A program made the translations under genes and the position numbers. From Luzula sylvatica (Eukaryota; Streptophyta; Magnoliopsida; Poales; Juncaceae), in NCBI GenBank assembly GCA_946800325.1, contig OX326959.1, positions 8,638,501 to 8,702,500 of the forward strand: DNA of 64,000 bases. The letters run 5' to 3'. Under the pieces are notes generated by a model that saw only the letters and a list, made by a program, of their open reading frames with translations, ran no database searches and was not told where the DNA came from. Below, piece after piece: positions 38,058 to 49,524 of the stretch. How positions within the stretch are numbered: position 1 is the stretch's first letter; each line of letters begins with the position of its first letter.

Positions 38058-38366
38058 CTAGCTAACTAACAAAATAACTAACTAACTAACTAACAAACTA
38101 CCATCATACATACCTATTAACTAACTAACTAACTAACTAAGTAACTACATACCTACATACCCACTAACTAACTAACAAACTACTAGCAAACTAACTAACT
38201 AACTTATTAATTAACTAACTAACTAACTAATTGACTAACTAACTGACTACCATCCTACGTACCCACTAACTAACTACCTACCTTCCTACATACCCACTAA
38301 ATAATTAACAAACAAACTAACTAACTACATACTAAGTAACTAACTAACTTACTAACCGACTACTAG

Positions 38367-38398
<32 letters not shown>

Positions 38399-38631
38399 AT
38401 ACTTGACTAATTAACTAACTAACTAACTAACCAACTAACTAACTAACTACTAGCAAACTAACTAACTAACTAACTAAGCAACTAACTAACTAACTGACTA
38501 CCTACCTTCCTAGATACCCACTAAATAACTAACAAACTAACAAACAAATTAACTAACTAACTAATTAACTAACTAACGAACTAATTAACTAACTAACAAA
38601 CTAACTAACTAACTAACTAAACAACTAACTA
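38027..38631 (-). repeat. CTAA satellite, end of inverted block
   Basis: Degenerate CTAA repeats continue to about 38631, where AACTAACTAAGAAGGTAGTTAG marks an abrupt return to TTAG phase. There are no genes. Confidence 0.93.
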
Positions 38632-39308
38632 AGAAGGTAGTTAGTTAGTTAGTTAATTACTTAGCTAGTTAGTTAGCTGGTATTTAGTTAGTTAGTTAGT
38701 TAGTTAGTTAATTAGTTAGTCAATTAGTAAGTTAGTTAGTTAATATGTATGTAAGAACGTAGTTATTTAGTTATTTAGATAGTTACATAGTTAGTTAGTT
38801 AGTTCTCTAGTAGTTAGTTAGTTAGTTAGTTAGTTAGTCATTTAGTTAATTAGTTAGTTAATTAGTTAGTTAGCTAGTAGTTAGTTATTTAGTTAGTTAG
38901 TTAGTTACTTAGTTAGTTTGTTAGTTGTTAGTTAGTTAGTTAGTTAATTTGTTAGTTAGTTAGTTAGTTAGTTAGTGGGTTGTACGAAGGTAGTTAGTTA
39001 ATTAGTTAGTTACGTAGGTAGGTAGTTAGTGAGTTAATAAGTATGTATGAAGGTAGTTAGTTAGTTAGTTAGTTAATTAGTCAGTTAGTAAGTTCGCTAG
39101 TAGTTGGTTAGTTAATTAGTTAGTTATTTAATTAGTTAGTTAGTTAGCATGTAGTTACTTAGTTAGTTAATCAATTAGTTGGTTAGTTAATTAGTTAGTT
39201 AGTTTGTTGGTCAGTTAGTGGGTATGTAGAAAGGTAGTTAGTTAGTTAGTGGGTACGTATGAAGGTTCCTAATTAGTTAGTTAATTAGTTAGTTAGTTAG
39301 TTAATTAA

Positions 39309-39348
<40 letters not shown>

Positions 39349-39407
39349 CTTCTAGTAAGTTAGTTAGTTAATTAATTAGTTAATTAGTTAGATAGTATGT
39401 TAGCTAG

Positions 39408-39449
<42 letters not shown>

Positions 39450-39900
39450 GTTACTTAATTAGTTAGTTAGTTAGTTAGTTAGTTAATTAATAAGTTAGTT
39501 AGTTAGTTTGCTAGTAGTTAGTTAGTTAGTTAGTGGGTATGTAGGAAGGTAGTTAGTTAGTTAATTAATAGGTATGTAGGATGGTGGTTAGTTAGTTAGA
39601 TATTTAGTTAGTTATTTAGTTAGTTAACAAGTAGTTAGTTAGTTAATTAGTTAGTTAATTAGTTAGTTCGTTAATTAGTCAGTTATTTAGTTATTTATTT
39701 AGTTAGCTTGTAGTCAGTTAGTTAGTTAGTCGATTAGTTGGTTAGTTAATTAGTTAGTTAGTTAGTTTGTTGGTCAGTTAGTGGGTAGGTACGAAGGTAG
39801 TTAGTTAGTTAGTGGGTACGTATGAAGGTAGTTAATTAGTTAGTTAATTAGTTAGTTTGTTTGTTAATTAATTAGTTAGTTAGTTACTTAGCTTGTAGTA

Positions 39901-39939
<39 letters not shown>

Positions 39940-41052
39940 GGGTTTGTTCGTTAGTTAGTGGGTATGTAGGAAGGTAGATGTTAGTTAGTTAGTTAGTTAG
40001 TTAATTAGTTAGTTACTTAGCTAGTAGATAGTTAGTTAGTTAGTTAGTTAGTTAATTAGTTAGTTAGTTAGTCAGTTGGATAGTTAGTTATTTAATATTC
40101 ATTTAGGAACGTAGTTATTTAGTTAGTTTGATAGTTAGTTATTTAGTTAGTTCGTTATCTAGTAGCTAGTTAGTTAGTTAGGTAGTTAGTTAGTTGATTA
40201 GTTAGTTAGTAGTTAGTTAGTTATTTAGTTAGTTACTTAGTCAGTAAGTTGTTAGTTAGTCAGTTAGTTAATTAGTTAGTTAGTGAGTTAGTTACTTAGT
40301 TAGTGGGTTTGTAGGAAGGTAGTTAGTTAATTAGTAAGTTAGGTAGTCGGTTAGGTAGTTAGTTAATAAGTATGTATGCAAGTTGTATGTTAGTTAGTTT
40401 GTTAATTAGTTAGTTAGTATGTTAGCTAGTAATTAGTTAGTTAGTTAGTTCGTCAATTAGTTAGTTATTTAGTTAGTTAATTAGTTAGTTAGTAAGTAAG
40501 CTAGTAAGTTAGCTAGTAGTTAGTTAGTTAATTAGTTAGTTAGTTGTTGAGTTAGTTAGTTAGTTAGTTAGTTTGTTAGTTAATTAGTTAGTTAGTTAGT
40601 TAATTAGTTAGATAGTAAGTTAGCTTGTAGTTAGTTAGTTAGTTAGTTAATTATTTAGTTATTTAGTTAGTTAGTTAGTTTGTTTGTTTGAGTTAATTAG
40701 ATAGTTAGTTAAGTTAATTAGTTAGTTAGTTAGTTAGTTATTTTGTGGGTATCTAGGAAGGTAGGTAGTTAGTTAGTTAGTTAGTTATTTAGTTAGTCAG
40801 TCACTTGATTAGTTAGTTAGTTAGTTAGTTAGTTAGCTAGTAGTTGGTCAGTAAGTTGGTTAGTTAGTTAGTTAGTTCATTAGTTAGTAAGTGGGTACGT
40901 AGGAAGGTAGTTAGTTAGTTAGTTAATTACTTAGTTAGTTAGTTAGCTGGTATTTAGTTAGTTAGTTTGTTAGTTAGTCAATTAGTTAGTCAATTAGTAA
41001 GTTAGTTAGTTAATATGTATGTAAGAAGGTAGTTATTTACTTAGTTAGATAG
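38632..41052 (+). repeat. TTAG satellite
   Basis: TTAG-phase repeats with the usual islands. The segment around AGCTGGTATTTAG (38676) through AATATGTATGTAAGAA recurs near 40946-41040, an offset of about 2270 bp. There are no genes. It ends at the truncated copia element. Confidence 0.93.
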
Positions 41053-42520
41053 TGGAAGAAAGAGAAATTTTATTATTCTTGGCTAACAAAGAAATAACAT
41101 CAAAAGAAGGATGACAGAATCTCTGGTGCCAAAGCTGTGAAGAAGCTAAGAAGACCATTGGAGATGTGCTCGAAGAAGGAAGAGCGTACAATCCATTAAC
41201 GGGATGAATAGTTTGCAGAATTTGCTTGGTGGTGAGATCCTTGATAAAACAAACAGAGGGTAAGAATTCAATAGATACGTTATTATCAAGTGTGAGTTGA
41301 TGAATGCTTAGTAAATTTTGTTTAATATGCGGAACATGAAGAATACGATTTAGATTGAGTGAGGTAGAAGATGAAGTAGATATAGAGGAAGTACCCGTAT
41401 GTTCAATCTGAAGACCCTGACCATTTCCTACCATTAGTTGATCAGAACCATTGTACACCGAGGGAGAGGAGAGATTGTTGAAATCGGGGGTGATATGATG
41501 AGAGGCACCGGAATCCAGGAGCCATTCATGAGAGTTGTGAGGAGCCGGAGCAGTAAGATAGGTGGCAGGGGCGGCATAATACACAGAGGGCCTGACTTGT
41601 GGTGGATAAGGGGAACTTGGGGGTCGTTGAGGACGAAGAGCCGGATTTTTAATCCAGCATTGATTTACGTGATGACCGGGTTTGTGGCAGTGATGACACA
41701 CCAAGCCAGATTTAGAGTTCTTGCTCCATGGTTTGTTCTTGGTGAGAGGATAAGGAGATCGGGGAGTGTAGTTAGGTGGATTGGGGAATAACGGTGATTG
41801 GGAAGATGGGTGTGTGGTGTATGCTTGAGGTGTAGTGTGCAATGCGGAAGCATGATCAGTGAATTTTTCTTCTTCCAAGAATGATTCATGACCAAGTAAG
41901 ATCCCTTGAAGATCCTGAAACTTGATCTTAGCATGAGTGCTGGTGATCGCTAGGACAGATTGGCGAAATTGAGATCCAATGCCACGTAACGTGGTCATGA
42001 CAAGATCATCATCGCTCACGGAACAACCAATGAACGCGAGTTGATCAGCGAGACCCTTGATCTGGTGAAAGAAATCTGAGCAAGACATGTTGCCCCGTTG
42101 AATGTTTTGTAATTTGGTGCGTAAATCGTGAGCATGGGCAAAGGAGTAAGATGAGTAAGTCTTCAATAAACACGCCCATGTATCATAGGAAGTGTTGCAA
42201 TGTAATACCTGAGAGAGAGCTTTCTCGGAGAGGGATCCAAGAATCCAACCGAGTATGAGCTGATCCTGTTGTTGATAATCGAGAAGATCTTGATTAGTTT
42301 GGTCGGGAGTCGAATTTGGGTCGTATTTCTGCAGATTGTCAAGAAACCGCATCAAATTGTGACCACGAAGAACAGGAAGAATTTGTGATTTCCAAAGAAG
42401 ATAGTTGGTAGAATCAAGTTTGATTGGTATGGAATGAGGAAAAGTTACAATTTTGGTAGTAGTAGAAGAGTTCAGGGTAGATTCAGAAATTGAAGGATTG
42501 TCGAGGGGAGTGGTCGTCAT
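41045..42520 (-). CDS. gag-pol (partial): Ty1/copia gag-protease polyprotein, N-terminal 491 codons, 3' truncated
   Basis: This is the capsid and protease part of a copia polyprotein, which forms virus-like particles and cleaves itself. The order is a gag domain (about 30-225), a proline-rich linker, and a CCHC zinc knuckle (C275, C278, H283, C288) for RNA binding. The aspartic protease active site LLDSGAS (D336) and the beginning of the GAG-pre-integrase motif LWHQRFCH (H465, H470) follow; the usual LWHxRLGH has Cys in place of Gly. The frame then runs into satellite, where a TAA in the CTAA repeat ends it, so integrase, reverse transcriptase and RNase H are missing. The start ATG at 42520 lies about 100 bp past the primer site. 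There is no internal stop, which suggests a fairly young insertion. Confidence 0.93.
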   Translation of the reverse strand: MTTTPLDNPSISESTLNSSTTTKIVTFPHSIPIKLDSTNYLLWKSQILPVLRGHNLMRFLDNLQKYDPNSTPDQTNQDLLDYQQQDQLILGWILGSLSEKALSQVLHCNTSYDTWACLLKTYSSYSFAHAHDLRTKLQNIQRGNMSCSDFFHQIKGLADQLAFIGCSVSDDDLVMTTLRGIGSQFRQSVLAITSTHAKIKFQDLQGILLGHESFLEEEKFTDHASALHTTPQAYTTHPSSQSPLFPNPPNYTPRSPYPLTKNKPWSKNSKSGLVCHHCHKPGHHVNQCWIKNPALRPQRPPSSPYPPQVRPSVYYAAPATYLTAPAPHNSHEWLLDSGASHHITPDFNNLSSPSVYNGSDQLMVGNGQGLQIEHTGTSSISTSSSTSLNLNRILHVPHIKQNLLSIHQLTLDNNVSIEFLPSVCFIKDLTTKQILQTIHPVNGLYALPSSSTSPMVFLASSQLWHQRFCHPSFDVISLLAKNNKISLSSTI

Positions 42521-42622
42521 TAGAGAAAGAATTGATTTTGAAGAAATCTTGAATTTGAAGAATAGAAAGAGAAGAAAGATATTAATGGAATTACTTTCAA
42601 AAAATCAAGAGGAACACAATCA

Positions 42623-42631
42623 CTGATACCA
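42623..42631 (-). other. Primer binding site, initiator-Met tRNA type
   Basis: The minus strand reads TGGTATCAG directly after the LTR. This matches the start of the standard plant copia primer site TGGTATCAGAGC for nine bases and then diverges (TGA). Confidence 0.8.
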
Positions 42632-43036
42632 TGTTAAATTTCTTGAGCAGAATTACTTCAAAGAAGACTAATTATAAAGAAACTCTTTTTCATAGAATTT
42701 GTTATTCATGATTTGTTTTACAGAGAAGGAGGCATCTTATATAGTATGCTCTCATCAATTTGTAAAATTATAACTGCTATATTAGCTCTAATCAACAGCC
42801 ATGAAATACCTAATGTGTTGCTTAATTCAAGCGCCTATTAAATTAAAGATTGAGAAATATATACTTCTATATTTAGGGACTTGATTGAGAGAAGGGTCTG
42901 TAATAATCTTCAATTGCTTGTGAAATGGAAATAATAGCACATACTGGACCTTCAACAGCCCATAAATAACGGTTTGAAGATCGTTATTACGGTGGATCTT
43001 CCTCTCAACTAATCTCAGCCTTCTTCAGCTCTAACA
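42632..43036 (-). repeat. Copia 5' LTR, 405 bp
   Basis: On the minus strand it runs from TGTTAGAGCT to AAATTTAACA, giving a 5-bp terminal inverted repeat TGTTA/TAACA, and the primer site abuts its end. A TATA-like CTATATAAG (minus strand) is at 42736-42744. No second LTR is present for comparison, so its age cannot be estimated. Confidence 0.88.
42738..42743 (-). promoter_or_regulatory. Copia LTR TATA box
   Basis: TATATA lies within CTATATAAG on the minus strand, about 295 bp into the LTR, where the U3/R boundary is expected. Confidence 0.55.
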
Positions 43037-43189
43037 GGTCCGTATGAAGGTAGTTAATTAGTTTGTTAGTTTGTTAATTAATTAGTTAGTTAGTTAGTTA
43101 GTTAATTAGTTAGTTAGCTTGTAGTAAGTTAGTTAGTTAGTTAGTTAGTTGGTTTGTTCGTTAGTTAGTGGGTATGTTGGTAGGTAGCT

Positions 43190-43221
<32 letters not shown>

Positions 43222-44035
43222 ATTAGTTAGTTAGTTAGTTAGTAAGTTAGCTAATTAGTTAGTTAGTTAGTCCGTTGGTTAGTTAGTTAGTTAATATGTA
43301 TGTAAGAAGGTAGTTATTTAGTTAGTTTGATAGTTAGTTATGTAGTTAGTTCGTTATCTAGTAGTTAGTTCGTTAGTTAGTTAGTTAGTTAGTTAATTAG
43401 TTAGTTAGTAGTTAGTTAGTTATTTTGTTAGTTACTTAGTCAGTCAGTTGTTAGTTAGTTAGTTAGTTAATTAGTTAGTTAGTGAGTCAATTACTAAGTT
43501 AGTGGGTTTGTAGGAAGGTAGTTAGTTAATTAGTTAGTTAGGTAGTCCGTTAGGTAGTTAGTTGATAAGTATGTATGAAAGTTCTAAGTTTGTTTGTTTG
43601 TTTGTTTGTTAATTAGTTATTTAGTAAGTTAGCTAGTAGTTAGTTAGTTAGTTAGTTCGTTAATTAGTTAGTTATTTAGTTAGTTAATTAGTTAGTTAGT
43701 AAGTAAGCTAGTAAGTTATCTAGTAGTTAGTTAGTTAATTAGTTAGTTGTTTAGTTAGTTAGTTAGTTTGTTTGTTTGTTAGTTAATTAGTTAGTTAGTT
43801 AGTTAATTAGTTAATTAGTTACTTAGTTACTTAGTTAGTTATTTAGTTAGTTAGATAGTTAGCGTATAGTCAGTTAGTTAGTTAGTCAATTAGTTGGTTA
43901 GTTAATTAGTTAGTTAGTTTGTTTGTTGGTTAGTTAGTGGGTATGTAGGAAGGTAGTTAGTTAGTTAGTTAGTTAGTTAGCTAGTAGTCAGTTAGTTAGC
44001 TAGTAGTTAGTTAGATAGTTAGTTAGAGAGTTAGG

Positions 44036-44081
<46 letters not shown>

Positions 44082-44560
44082 ATATGTATGTAAGAAGGTT
44101 GTAGTTAGTTAATTATATAGTTAGTAAATTAGCTAGTTATCTAGTAGTTAGTTAGTTAGTTAGTTAGTTAGTTAATTAGTTAGTTAGTTAGTTATTAGTA
44201 GTTAGTTAGTTAGTCAGTAAGTTGTTAGTTAGTCAGTTATTTAATTAGTTAGTGAGTTAGTTACTTACATAGTGGGTTTGTAGGAAGGTAGTTATTTAAT
44301 TAGTTAGTTAGGTAGTTAGTTAATAAGTATGTATGAAAGTTGTAAGTTGGTTAGTTTGTTTGTTTGTTAATTAGTTAGTTAGTAAGTTAGCTAGTAGTTA
44401 GTTAGTTAGTTAGGTAGTTAGTTAGTTAGTTAATTAGTTAGTTATTTAGTTAGTTAATTAGTTAGTTAGTAAGTTAACTAGTAAGTTAGCTAGTAGTGAG
44501 TTAGTTAATTAGTTAGTTGTTTAGTTAGTTAGTTAGCTAGTTTGTTTGTTTGTTAGTTAA

Positions 44561-44591
<31 letters not shown>

Positions 44592-45350
44592 GTTTGTTTG
44601 TTAGTTATTTAGTGGGTATCTAGGAAGGTAGTTAGTTAGTTAGTTAGTTAGTTAGTTGGTTAGTTAGTTAGTTAGTTAGTTAGCTAGTAGTCGGTTAGTA
44701 AGTTAGTTAGTTAATTAGTTGGTTAGTTGTTTAGTTAGTTAGTTAGTTTGTTTGTTTGTTAGTTAATTAGTTAGTTAGTTAGTTAATTAGTTAGTTAGTT
44801 AGTTAGGTAGTTAGTTAGTTAGTTAATTGGTATGTAGGATGGTAGTTAATTAGTTTTCTAGTTAGTTAATTGGTTAGTTAATTGGTATGTAGGATGGTAG
44901 TTAGTTAGTTAGTTAGTTAGTTAGTTATTTAGTTAGTTAGCTAGAAGTTAGTTAGTTAGTTTGTTAGTTAGTTAGTGAATTGGTTAGTTAGTTAATATAT
45001 ATGTAAGATGGTAGTTAGTTAGTTAGTTCGATAGTTAGTTAATTAGTTAGTTTGTTAGTTAGTTAGTTGGTTATCCAGTAGTTAGTCAGTTAGATAGTTC
45101 ACAAGTTAGTTATTTAGTTAGTTAGTTAGTTAGTTAGCTAGCTAGCTAGCTAGTTAGTTAGTAAGTAAGTAAGGAGATAGTTAGTTCGTTAGTTAATAGG
45201 TATGTAGGAAGATCGTTAGTTAGTTAGTGAGTTAATTAGTTATTTAGTAAGTTAGTTTGTTAGCGTGTAGTCAGTTTATTAGTTAGTCAATTGGTTGGTT
45301 AGTTAATTAGTAAGTTAATTAGTTAGTTAGTTCATTAATTAGTTAATTAA

Positions 45351-45388
<38 letters not shown>

Positions 45389-45600
45389 GGTTTGTTCGTT
45401 AGTTAGTGGGTATGTAGGAAGGTAGATGTTAGTTAGTTAGTTACATAGTTAGTTAATTAGTTTGTTAGTTAGCAAGTAGTTAGTTAGTTTGTTAGTTAGT
45501 TAGTTAGTTTGTTAATTAGTTAGTTTGTTAGTTAGTTAGTTAGTCAGTCAGTTAGTCAGTTAGTTAGTTAGTTAGTTAGTTAGTCAGTTAGTTAGTTAGA
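43037..45600 (+). repeat. TTAG satellite
   Basis: TTAG-phase repeats with typical islands, including TTTG runs near 43590-43610 and the AGCGTATAGTCAG variant near 43861. The same variant is seen near 12543 and 28997. There are no genes. It ends at the truncated gypsy element. Confidence 0.94.
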
Positions 45601-45910
45601 TGGGTAAAGAGCCTATGATGCTCGGATCGGCCTTAAAGTTCGGTATATTTGGCCTAATAAAATTGTAGTTATCTTCTACGATGTTTGGGGCCACTAATTC
45701 TTTTAAGGTTTTTGGCCTTGGAGCCCTAGTTTCATCACCCATGTTCGAATTTAATTGAGTAGAGAGAGAAGAAAAAGTTTGAGTTTGGAGTTGAGGTTCG
45801 TCTTGATCTTCTTGTGTCGGTTCCTTGCTCTTCTTAGAGCTCTTGTTCTTTCTTTCGATCTCCTTGACAAACGGAGGTAATTCTCCTTTTCGTGATCTTG
45901 TGTTGTGCAT
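45596..45910 (-). CDS. gag (partial): Ty3/gypsy gag, N-terminal fragment
   Basis: The ATG at 45910 (MHNTRSRKGELPPF) is preferred over an upstream in-frame GTG at 45928. About 104 codons remain before the frame enters satellite and stops. The N-terminus is basic and hydrophilic. It is followed by RPKTLKELVAPNI, resembling the conserved TLRELxxP segment near the N-terminus of Athila and related plant gypsy gag proteins. The capsid core and zinc knuckle are lost. A homologous leader (GTGTTTAAGTC) links it to the element at 3307. Confidence 0.75.
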   Translation of the reverse strand: MHNTRSRKGELPPFVKEIERKNKSSKKSKEPTQEDQDEPQLQTQTFSSLSTQLNSNMGDETRAPRPKTLKELVAPNIVEDNYNFIRPNIPNFKADPSIIGSLPI

Positions 45911-46020
45911 AAAGCTTTCTTCCTTCACCTAGATTGTCACAAAAGAAACAAAGAAGTGAGTAATCAATGTCATGAATTTAAATCTCAAATTTCGATCTAA
46001 AATATTGACTTAAACACCGC

Positions 46021-46038
46021 TCCCCGGCAGCGGCGCCA
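46021..46038 (-). other. Primer binding site, tRNA-Asp type
   Basis: The minus strand reads TGGCGCCGCTGCCGGGGA, identical to the site at 4860-4877 and likewise 3 bp after the LTR end. It would pair with tRNA-Asp at 17 of 18 positions by the sequence I recall. Confidence 0.85.
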
Positions 46039-46041
46039 TTT

Positions 46042-46889
46042 TGATAACGGTCTTTTTGCACGTCTAAAAAAGCGTATCGTTGTTTTAAAGTCCCGTAATA
46101 TCAAACAAGTGAATTATATGGTTGTATAGCAGAAAATAATAGATTCGTTCCACAGGGAGCTATTGCGTCAAAATATGATTAAGATTTAGATCATTAAAAT
46201 AAATATTTTGAAGTTTCCAAAATTAATGAAAATTTGTCTACAGTGAGTTCTGAATATTATCAAATTGATCCTAAAATTTCAAACAATTTGGACAACGGAA
46301 TAAAAAGTTATTAACGAATTACAAAAAACAGTCTCTGGAAACAGCAGGTTTTCAGTTTAAGTGACAGATTTCAAAGACTCATATCAATTCGAATATTTCA
46401 TGAAATTCAACGATTCAAAATGTTCCCGAAACTAGAAATCAAGATCTACATAATGAGAATTTTAACAGATCTAGTATATACAGAAATTGAAAAATAAAGA
46501 GAAAAAGATCAAGAAAAGAAAAGATCAAGAAAAGATCAAGAATAAGAATTTTAGAATCAAACAAGTTATATTTACACACATCAAATTCGAGAAAAGAAAA
46601 GATTACACCTAAAACGAGAAGGAAGCTTCAACGTGATTAGAGGTACTCCTTCCTTGTGATCGTGGACGATTGATGCTCGAATCGCTAGGAAGCTAGATGA
46701 TTGAGCTGTTTTCTCGTCTTGAAGAAACGTCCTTCCCGGTTGAAGAAAGCTTCGGGTCCGATTGAGGAGTGTCTCTTTTACGACTTGCTAAATCTTTTCA
46801 CCGAAAGAAGAAAGCTTGAATCCGGTGAAAGAGGAAATTCCCGAATTGATGGACTTGAGTGGTTCTTTAAGAGTTCTTGAGAGTGCTTG

Positions 46890-46922
<33 letters not shown>

Positions 46923-47390
46923 GGCAGAAAAATGATGAAGAGAATGTAATCCTGCCCCAAGGGCCTTTGGGGTCTATTTATAGTGTATTTGGAGCCTTCC
47001 CATTGGTCTAGAGATTGTTGAGAGGATTGAGGGTAGTTTGGTAATTGTAGGTGAGGTAGGTGGGCTGAATGGTGGTTAAAGTGTGAGTGGTTTTCGTATT
47101 GAATTTGGTGTAGACTTTTGTGTGGTAGATTACTTGCCTCCTTCTTCATACGTGTACCGAAATGGGTAGTATAATATATCGATTTTATCGGCGCGAGGAG
47201 AGGAAGACAACTACACTGTTGAAATGCCAAAACTTTCGTCCAAAAACCTGCATTTATCAATAAAACACACTTAGTGAAGAAATATTCATGTTATCTCAAA
47301 TATGATTAATAAAGTATATATAATTGCTCTTCACAAGGGCTAAAATCCCCAATTTAAGCATTGAAATTATGTCCTATTTGCCTCGCATCA
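46042..47390 (-). repeat. Gypsy 5' LTR, 1349 bp
   Basis: On the minus strand it runs from TGATGCGAGGCAAATAGG to CCGTTATCA. A TATA box (46975-46982) and an upstream CCAAT-like ACCAATGGG (near 47000) fit a U3 promoter. A GA-rich run (46892-46922) lies in the transcribed leader. GACGCAATAGCTCCCTGTGG lies near its end. A 160-codon open frame (46778-47260, minus) spans the TATA box and is broken in the sister LTRs, so I do not call it a gene. Confidence 0.87.
46975..46982 (-). promoter_or_regulatory. Gypsy LTR TATA box
   Basis: TATAAATA on the minus strand in the context CACTATAAATAGACC. The same context occurs at 60596-60603 and 62067-62074 in the other two LTRs. Confidence 0.65.
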
Positions 47391-47588
47391 ACGAAGGTTG
47401 TTATTTAGTCAGTTAGATAATTAGTTATTTAGTTAGTTAGTTATCTAGTGAGTTAGATAATTAGTTAGTTGTTTAGTTAGTTAGTTTGTTTGTTTGTTTG
47501 GTAGTTAATTAGTTAGTTAGTTAGTTAATTAGTTAGTTAGTTTGTTTGTTTGTTTGTTTGTTAGTTATTTAGTGGGTATCTAGGAAGG

Positions 47589-47621
<33 letters not shown>

Positions 47622-47638
47622 GGTTAGTTAGTTCGTTT

Positions 47639-47671
<33 letters not shown>

Positions 47672-47977
47672 CTAGTAGTCGGTTAGTAAGTTAGTCAGTT
47701 AGTTAGTTAGTTTGTTTGTTTGTTAGTTAGTGGGTATATAGGAAGGTAGTCAGTTAGTTAGTGGGTACGCAGGAAGGTAGATAGTTAGTTAGTTAATTAG
47801 TTAGTTAGTTAGTTAGTTAATTAATAAGTTAGTTAGTTAGTTTGCTAGTAGTTAGTTAGTTAGTTAGTGGGTATGTAGGTAGTTAGTTAGTTAGTTAGTT
47901 AGTTAGTTAATTAATAGGTATGTAGGATGGTAGTTAGGTAGTTAGATAGTTAGTTAGTTATTTAGTTAGTTAGCTAG

Positions 47978-48019
<42 letters not shown>

Positions 48020-48164
48020 GTTAATTAGTTAGTTCGTTAATTAGTCAGTTATTTAGTTATTTAATTAGTTAGCGTGTAGTCAGTTAGTTAGTTAGTCGAT
48101 TAGTTGGTTAGTTCATTAGCTAGTTAGTTAGTTTGTTGGTTAGTTAGTGGGTATGTTGGAAGGC

Positions 48165-48209
<45 letters not shown>

Positions 48210-48464
48210 GTTAATTAGTTAGTTCGTTAATTAGTCAGTTATTTAGTTATTTAATTAGTTAGCGTGTAGTCAGTTAGTTAGTTAGTCGATTAGTTGGTTA
48301 GTTCATTAGCTAGTTAGTTAGTTTGTTGGTTAGTTAGTGGGTATGTAGGAAGGTAGTTAGTGAGTTAGTGGGTACGTATGAAGGTAGTTAATTAGTTAGT
48401 TAATTAGCTAGTTAGTTAGTTAATTAATTAGTTAGTTAGTTAGTTAGTTAGTTAGCTTGTAGTA

Positions 48465-48503
<39 letters not shown>

Positions 48504-48966
48504 GGGTATGTAGGAAGGTAGATGTTAGTTAGTTAGTTAGTTAGTTTAATTAGTTAGTCAGTTAGCAACTAGTTAGTTAGTTAATTTGTTTGTTAGTTAG
48601 TCAGTTGGTTAGTCAGTTAATATGTATGTAAGAAGGTAGTTATTTATATAGTTAGATAGTTAGTTATTTAGTTAGTTAGTTATCTAGTAGTTTGTTAGTT
48701 AGTTAGTTAGATAGTTAGTTAGTTAGTTAGTTAGTCAGTAGTTAGTTTGTTAGTTAGTTACTTACTTAGTCAGTAAGTTGTTAGTTAGTTAGTTAGTTAA
48801 TTCGTTAGTTAGTGAGTCAGTTACTTAGTTAGTGGGTTTGTTGGAAGGTAGTTAGTTAATTAGTTAGTTAGGTAGTTAGTTAAGTAGTTAGTCAATAAGT
48901 ATGTTTGAAAGTTGTAAGTTAGTTAGTTTGTTTGTTTGTTAATTAGTTAGTTAGTAAGTTAGCTAG

Positions 48967-49016
<50 letters not shown>

Positions 49017-49486
49017 TTTAGTTAGTTAATTAGTTAGTTAGTAAGTAAGCTAGTAAGTTAGCTAGTAGTTTGTTAGTTAATTAGTTAGTTGTTTAGTTAG
49101 TTAGTTAGTTAGTTAGTTTGTTTGTTTGTTAGTTAATTAGTTAGTTAGTTAGTTAATTAGTTAGTTAGTTATTTAGTGGGTATATAGGAAGTTAGTTAGT
49201 TTGTTAGTTTGTTAGTTAGTTAGTTAGTTAGTTGGTTAGTTAGTTAGTTAGTTAGTTAGCTAGTAGTCAGTTAGTAAGTTAGTTTGTTTGTTTGTTAGTT
49301 AGTTAGTGGGTATGTAGGAAGGTAGTTAGTTAGTTAGTGGGTACCTAGGAAGGTAGTTAATTAGTTAATTAGTTAGTTAGTTAGTAAATTAATAAGTTAG
49401 TTAGTTAGTTTGCTAGTTGTTTGTTAGTTAGTTAGTGGGTATGTAGGAAGGTAGTTAGTTAGTTAGTTAATAGGTATGTAGGATGG

Positions 49487-49524
<38 letters not shown>

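Larger units (their letters stand above)
41053..43036 (-). mobile_element. 5' part of a Ty1/copia retrotransposon
   Basis: In minus orientation it contains the 5' LTR (43036-42632), a primer binding site, a short leader and gag-protease. It breaks off at 41052/41053 against TTAG satellite. Satellite also abuts the LTR start at 43037. No 3' LTR is in the window, so the element lost over half its length after insertion, or the rest was moved elsewhere. Confidence 0.9.
45601..47390 (-). mobile_element. 5' part of a Ty3/gypsy (Athila-like) retrotransposon
   Basis: In minus orientation it contains the LTR (47390-46042), a 3-bp spacer, a tRNA-Asp-type primer site (46038-46021), a leader and the beginning of gag. 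Beyond 45601 it is replaced by TTAG satellite. The U5 part of the LTR closely matches the plus-strand LTR at 3307-4856 and the LTRs at 59.7-62.5 kb. U3 and R match the latter and not the former. All of pol and the 3' LTR are missing. Confidence 0.88.

Noticed and set aside
41438..41791. 117-codon plus-strand open frame opposite the copia gag
   Set aside because: It is an antisense shadow of the intact gag-protease frame, with no domain of its own.
46778..47260. 160-codon open frame in the gypsy LTR (minus strand)
   Set aside because: It spans the LTR TATA box, contains low-complexity Ser-Leu runs from the GA tract, and is interrupted in the two sister LTRs at 59.7-62.5 kb.
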